From contig CM034233.1 of the NCBI GenBank assembly GCA_019916065.1, positions 50,983,947-51,047,946 on the forward strand: 64,000 nt of DNA, given 5' to 3'. The notes below the pieces were generated by a model. The model made no database searches. It saw only the letters and a program-made list of their open reading frames with translations, and was not told where the DNA came from. This DNA comes from Vitellaria paradoxa (Eukaryota > Streptophyta > Magnoliopsida > Ericales > Sapotaceae). Shown piece after piece: positions 59,575 to 64,000 of this stretch. Position 1 is the stretch's first letter; the number at the start of each line of letters is the position of its first letter. A program made the position numbers and the translations under genes.

Positions 59575-62560
59575 ACAATGCTTGGCGGGTTGATTCTAGT
59601 GCTACTCAACATGTTTGCAAAAACAAGAATTTTTCAATACCATGAGACCTGTTGATGATAGTACTATTTTATTCATAGGAAATTCAACTACTGCTCCTAT
59701 TCTTGGAATTAAAGATGTGAAACTAAAATTTACTCTTGACACCATTTTAACTCTTACAAATGTATTTTATGTACCAGAGGTTAGGAACAATTTGGTTTCA
59801 GTAGTTTATGAAACAAGTTTGGATTCAAACTTATCTTTGAGGCTAATAAAAGTTGTATTGTCTAAGGGTGGTATATTTGTGGGAAAGGGTTATCTTTGTG
59901 ATGGCATGTTCAAATTGAATATTGATTTAATAATATTGCTATTTCTGTTCACATGGTTAAGCCCTCTTTCCTTTGGTATCATAGATAAGGACATGTAAAT
60001 TTTAAAAGGATGTATGATATGATTAAAATGAACTTAACACCATATATTGAAAAATCATAAGGAAAATGTACAACATGTATATTAACAAAAATAATCAAAA
60101 TTCATTATCCTAAAGTTGATAGAACATCTAATATGCTCAATCTTGTTTATAGTGATGTGTATGATCTGCATTCTACAGCAACATTAGGTGGAAAGAAATA
60201 CTTTTATGAATGATTGCATAAGATTTTGTTTATGTCTACTTGTTGCATTATAAAGATGAAGTTATGAAAAAAAAATTAAATTTATAAAGCTCAAGTAGAA
60301 TTGCATTGTGAATCTTTCATTAAATGTCTAACATCAGATAGGGAAGGAGAATATTATGATTCTACATACTTTGAATCTATTGGAATGATTCATGAAATGA
60401 CGGCTCCTTACATACCATAACAAAATGGTGTGGCTAAATAAAAAAAAAAAATTGTGTGTTAACTGAAATGGTTAATGCCATGTTATTAAATTCTAGTTTC
60501 AGCCAGGGATTTCAGGGTGAGGCATTGCTTACAGCATGCCATATTTTAAACAGAGATCCTAATAAAAGGAGTAGAACTACCCCTTATGAATTATGGGATA
60601 AAAGAAGGCCTAATCTAAACTATCTGAGAGTTTGGGAGTGTAGGGTAATTGTCAAAGTACCTGAACCAAAACGAAAGAAATCGGGTAAAAGGGGTATTGA
60701 GTGCATTTTCTTAGGATATGCATATAATAACAAAGCTTATAGATTCATGATTATAGAACCTAATAACTCAATTTTAGTCAATGTTATAATCGAGTCAAGA
60801 GATGCTATTTTTAAGGAAAATAGATTTAAATTTGTTCCTAAAATAGATGACAAAATTTCAAAAGAAGAACAAGTTCCTAATAAAGGAAAAAGCTTCTTAA
60901 AAATGATAATTAGAATGAAGTCATTGAACTTCGAAGGAACAAAAGAGTTAGGAAATCAAACACTTATGGTTCTGATTTTGTCATATTGTTAGTTAAAGGA
61001 ACAAGAGAATTAATAATTAATTAGTTTCTTTATTGCTTCAATATGGAAGCGAATCCCAAAATATTTCAAGAAGTAATAAAATCAGAAGATGCTTTGCTTT
61101 GAAAGGAAACTATAAGTGATGAAATGGATTCAATTATGGGAAATAAAACTTGTAAATTGGTTGACCTCCCACCTGGTTCCAAACCAATTGGTTGTAAATG
61201 GATTTTCAAAAAGAAAATGAAAGTGGATGGAACCATTGAAAAGTTTAAAATCAAGTTGGTGGCTAAAGGCTTTACTAAAAAGTAAGGTATTGATTACTTT
61301 GATACATATTCATTAGTGGTAAGAATTGCCACAATAAGGGTACTTGTTGCACTTACTTCAATTCATAAAATGGTCATTCATCAAATGAATGTTAAAATAG
61401 CTTTCTTAAATAGTGAAGAAGTGTATATGGAACAACTTGAAGGTTTCATTGTACTTGGTCAAGAACATAAGGTGTGTAAACTTGTTAAGTCCTTGTATGG
61501 ATTAAAACAAGCACCTAAGTAAAAGCATCAAAAATTTGATAAGGTTATACTTGCTAATGGCTTTAAGATCAATCAATCTGATAAGGTCTATAGTAAGTTC
61601 AATGAAGGAAAAAAGTGTTATCATCTAGTTATATATTGATGATATGTTGATATTTGGAATTGACTTTGAAAAAGTTGAAGTTACTAAAGATTTATTATCA
61701 AATAGTTTTGATATGAAAGACATAGATGAGGCATATGTCATTCTTGGCATTAGGATTTTGAGGGATCACGAAAGTATGACACTCACTCAATCACATTATA
61801 TAGAAAAGATTCTCAATAAATTCGATTATTCTGATTGTAGTCTTACCTCAACACCTTTTGATTCAAACATGAATCTAGTTAAGAATGTTGGAAATCCTCT
61901 ATCATAGATAGAATATGCAAAAGTGATAAGATGCCTGATGTATGGATTGACTTGTACTAGGCTAGACATAGTTTATGTTGTTGGCAGAATGAGTAGGTAC
62001 ACAAGTAATCTAAGTGTCATGCATTAGTATGGTGTAAGAAAAATTTTGAAGTATTTAAAGAAAATTAGGGAATATAGCATAAGTTATGTTGGTTATCCTT
62101 CAGTTTTAGAAGGATATACTAATGCTAGTTAGATTACTTAAAAGGATGATCATGCATCAACTATTGGATGGATATTTATGCTTGGCAAAGGTGCAATTTC
62201 TTGATTCCAAGAAACAAACTTACATAACGGATTCCATCATGGCTGTGGAATTTATTATTTTAGCCTCAGTAAGTAAAAGAGTAGAATGGCTAAGAGATTT
62301 GTTATAGGAAATACCTTCATGGCCAAAATCCATAGCATTTATTTCTATAAACAAGGTTAGAGCAGGAACATTAGCAAAAGCTTATAGTCAAGTGTATAAT
62401 GGAAAGTCTAGATATATTAGGTTAAGGCACAATTACGTGAGAGACTTGATTACAAATTGAGTGATTACTATTGACTTTGTAAGATCAAATCAAAATATGG
62501 TTGATTCTTTAACAAAAAGATAGACAAGAGACTTGGTGAACAAAATATCAAGAGGGATGG
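59575..62560 (+). pseudogene. Copia pol: protease, integrase, RT, RNase H, broken
   Basis: The protease region reads AWRVDSSATQHVC (about 59580; the usual DSGA is DSSA), then MRPVDDSTILFIGNSTTAP. Integrase: NLVYSDVYDLHSTATLGGKK, TSDREGEYYDSTYFESIG, TAPYIP and NGVAK, then YELWDKRRPNLNYLRVWEC. RT: GCKWIFKKKMKVDGTIEKFK (61192), VALTSIHKMVIHQMNVKIAF, KLVKSLYGLKQAPK and YIDDMLIFG (61632 on), whose catalytic residues are intact. RNase H region: TIGWIFMLGKGAIS and a terminal ISRGMGLKLI (about 62560). At least ten stops or frameshifts interrupt it. Confidence 0.9.
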
Positions 62561-63134
62561 GTCTAAAGCTTATTAAATTAAATCATCAATTATGGCACCT
62601 CAACTCTAGACACAATACAACATCTTGTCTTTAGTTCAGTGAGTCAAAGCACATCATAACAATGATTGAATAACTATATTTATTTGTTTATTTTCATCCC
62701 AAAATAACTTGGTGATTGGTACCCATAGTTTAAAAGAAAGAGGCTGTGTTTTTTAAAATTCACTTAATAGATATGATAAGAATGGCTTAAAGTAGGGGTA
62801 TTCAATTCTGCCTATATAGATGTGGAATTTGGCCATTCCAAAAAGTTAACAGCTTGGCTTGCAACATTTATGAAAAAGGATTTGGGCACAAGACCTTTAA
62901 AGTGTCAAAATTTATTAAATAGTTGTTTGTATTTAAAGTCATATGTGTGAAATGTTGAACAATTTATGACTAGAATATTTGGTTCAAACTTGCTTACCAT
63001 AATATTCTAAATTATTATAATAAACTTTCACTAAGTAATGATTCAATTGTAAGATACCTTTATTTATGCCTATGATTTTCAAAATTGTTGTAATCTATTG
63101 TATTATTCTAAATTATTTGAAAATAGCAGGGGAT

Positions 63135-63882
63135 TGTTGGATATTTTTCAATAATTTATAGGATATGAATTGTTATATCCAGATATGAATTGTTGTATTT
63201 GGATGTAAAGAAATGTATCTAAATAAGAGCTTGTAAATGATAAGTACTTTGATGAGACATGTAATGATCTTAATATATATATGTAATAAATATTATGTGC
63301 AATTTTGAATAATTTACACAGTATTCGGATAAGACTTGAGTGTATTTAGATAACTCACATAGTGATGGATATTACAAGTGATAATAATAATTAATTATTT
63401 AATTATTATAACTATTTCATATTTATACAAAAGGCACATCTTTCCATCAGTTTATCCGAAGGACACAACTATCAATTATGACTAATTATGTCCAACAGAT
63501 ACAACCGTCTGCTACTTATCCAATAGATATATCTATTCCAATAGAATACAATGGCACATGGCATCCATTCTATCAAAAGGATACAACTTTCTATTGTATC
63601 TATTTAATTTGAAACAAATAAGTAGATCAACACCGGTTTTTGTTTTGCTACAGAAAAACAAACTCCTTTCACTTACAATTCTATAAAAATATGAATACTA
63701 TTTTTTTCTTGATTTCACAAGTGCAAAGTGTAATCAAGGGCTTCATTTTAATGTGAAAAGTAATTCACATATCTTTTGTTGCACTATATAAGGGCGAATG
63801 TTGCCTTAAATAAAGTGGCATTGATACAGAACTTGAAGCAAACGTTGAAATCCTGTTTATACATAAGATACTGATTCTAATA
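63135..63882 (+). repeat. Right LTR of copia element 2
   Basis: 748 bp with a TGTTGG start and a 3' end TTCTAATA; TATA box CTATATAAG at about 63785-63793. It provides the complete LTR against which the left copy is seen to be truncated. Confidence 0.88.
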
Positions 63883-64000
63883 GGAATTTCAATAAGAGAA
63901 CTAAGAGGGAGGAGTAGATGGGTACTGGTAAGAAGAAGATTGAGAGATTGAGATAAAGTTGGAGGAGAAAGAACAGTATAGAAGGGGTACATTCTCAAAG

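Larger units (their letters stand above)
58097..63882 (+). mobile_element. Ty1/copia retrotransposon 2, left LTR 5'-truncated
   Basis: The right LTR (63135-63882) begins TGTTGGATAT directly after a polypurine tract (AGCAGGGGA). The left LTR (58097-58674) matches only from the right LTR's 63320 onward, so about 185 bp of its 5' end are missing. The gag-protease-integrase-RT-RNase H order between them is copia-type on +. No left target duplication can be checked because that end is lost. Confidence 0.88.

Overview
This window looks like nuclear DNA of a green, NDH-containing flowering plant, most likely a eudicot. The background is very AT-rich, the one recognisable host gene has spliceosomal introns and encodes a chloroplast-targeted protein, and nearly everything else is plant-type transposable elements (Ty3/gypsy, Ty1/copia, RTE-type LINE, MULE, hAT, MITEs). 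No rRNA, functional tRNA, CRISPR or bacterial-type operon is seen. The species cannot be named from the sequence.

Host gene: ndhO, a nuclear gene for chloroplast NDH complex subunit O, lies on + as six exons (30576-30828, 30939-30994, 32745-32810, 32933-32974, 34615-34674, 44976-45005). They join without a break into a 168-residue protein with a transit peptide. Intron 5 is about 10.3 kb and holds an internally deleted Ty3 element, a decayed caulimovirid/LTR-type capsid fragment, a hAT-like element and tandem repeats. The last exon encodes only nine residues and the stop. An upstream ORF ends in a TGATG overlap with the ndhO start, and a hAT element ends about 220 bp upstream of that start.

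Left arm, 1-8.4 kb: non-coding and repeat-rich, with decayed LTR-like DNA, a small palindromic MITE, a 2.4 kb element with long inverted repeats and a 253 bp hairpin MITE. 8.46-11.63 kb: a complete but mutated RTE-type LINE with a perfect 15 bp target duplication. 12.5-26.5 kb: a decayed MULE transposase followed by a plant-mobile-domain (MAIN-like) relic. The MULE is split by an 8.5 kb Tekay-like Ty3 chromovirus on -, complete with two LTRs, tRNA-iMet primer site and 5 bp target duplication. 27.2-30.36 kb: a hAT element with BED and dimerisation domains.

Right arm: 46.5-55.37 kb is a Ty1/copia element on - with two LTRs and a perfect 5 bp duplication. Its protease region is itself split by a 4.0 kb non-coding LTR-type insertion. 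55.4-58.1 kb is AT-rich and includes a candidate MITE. 58.1-63.88 kb is a second copia element on +, with a 5'-truncated left LTR and a full right LTR. All transposon reading frames carry stops or frameshifts, so ndhO is the only gene here likely to make a functional protein.
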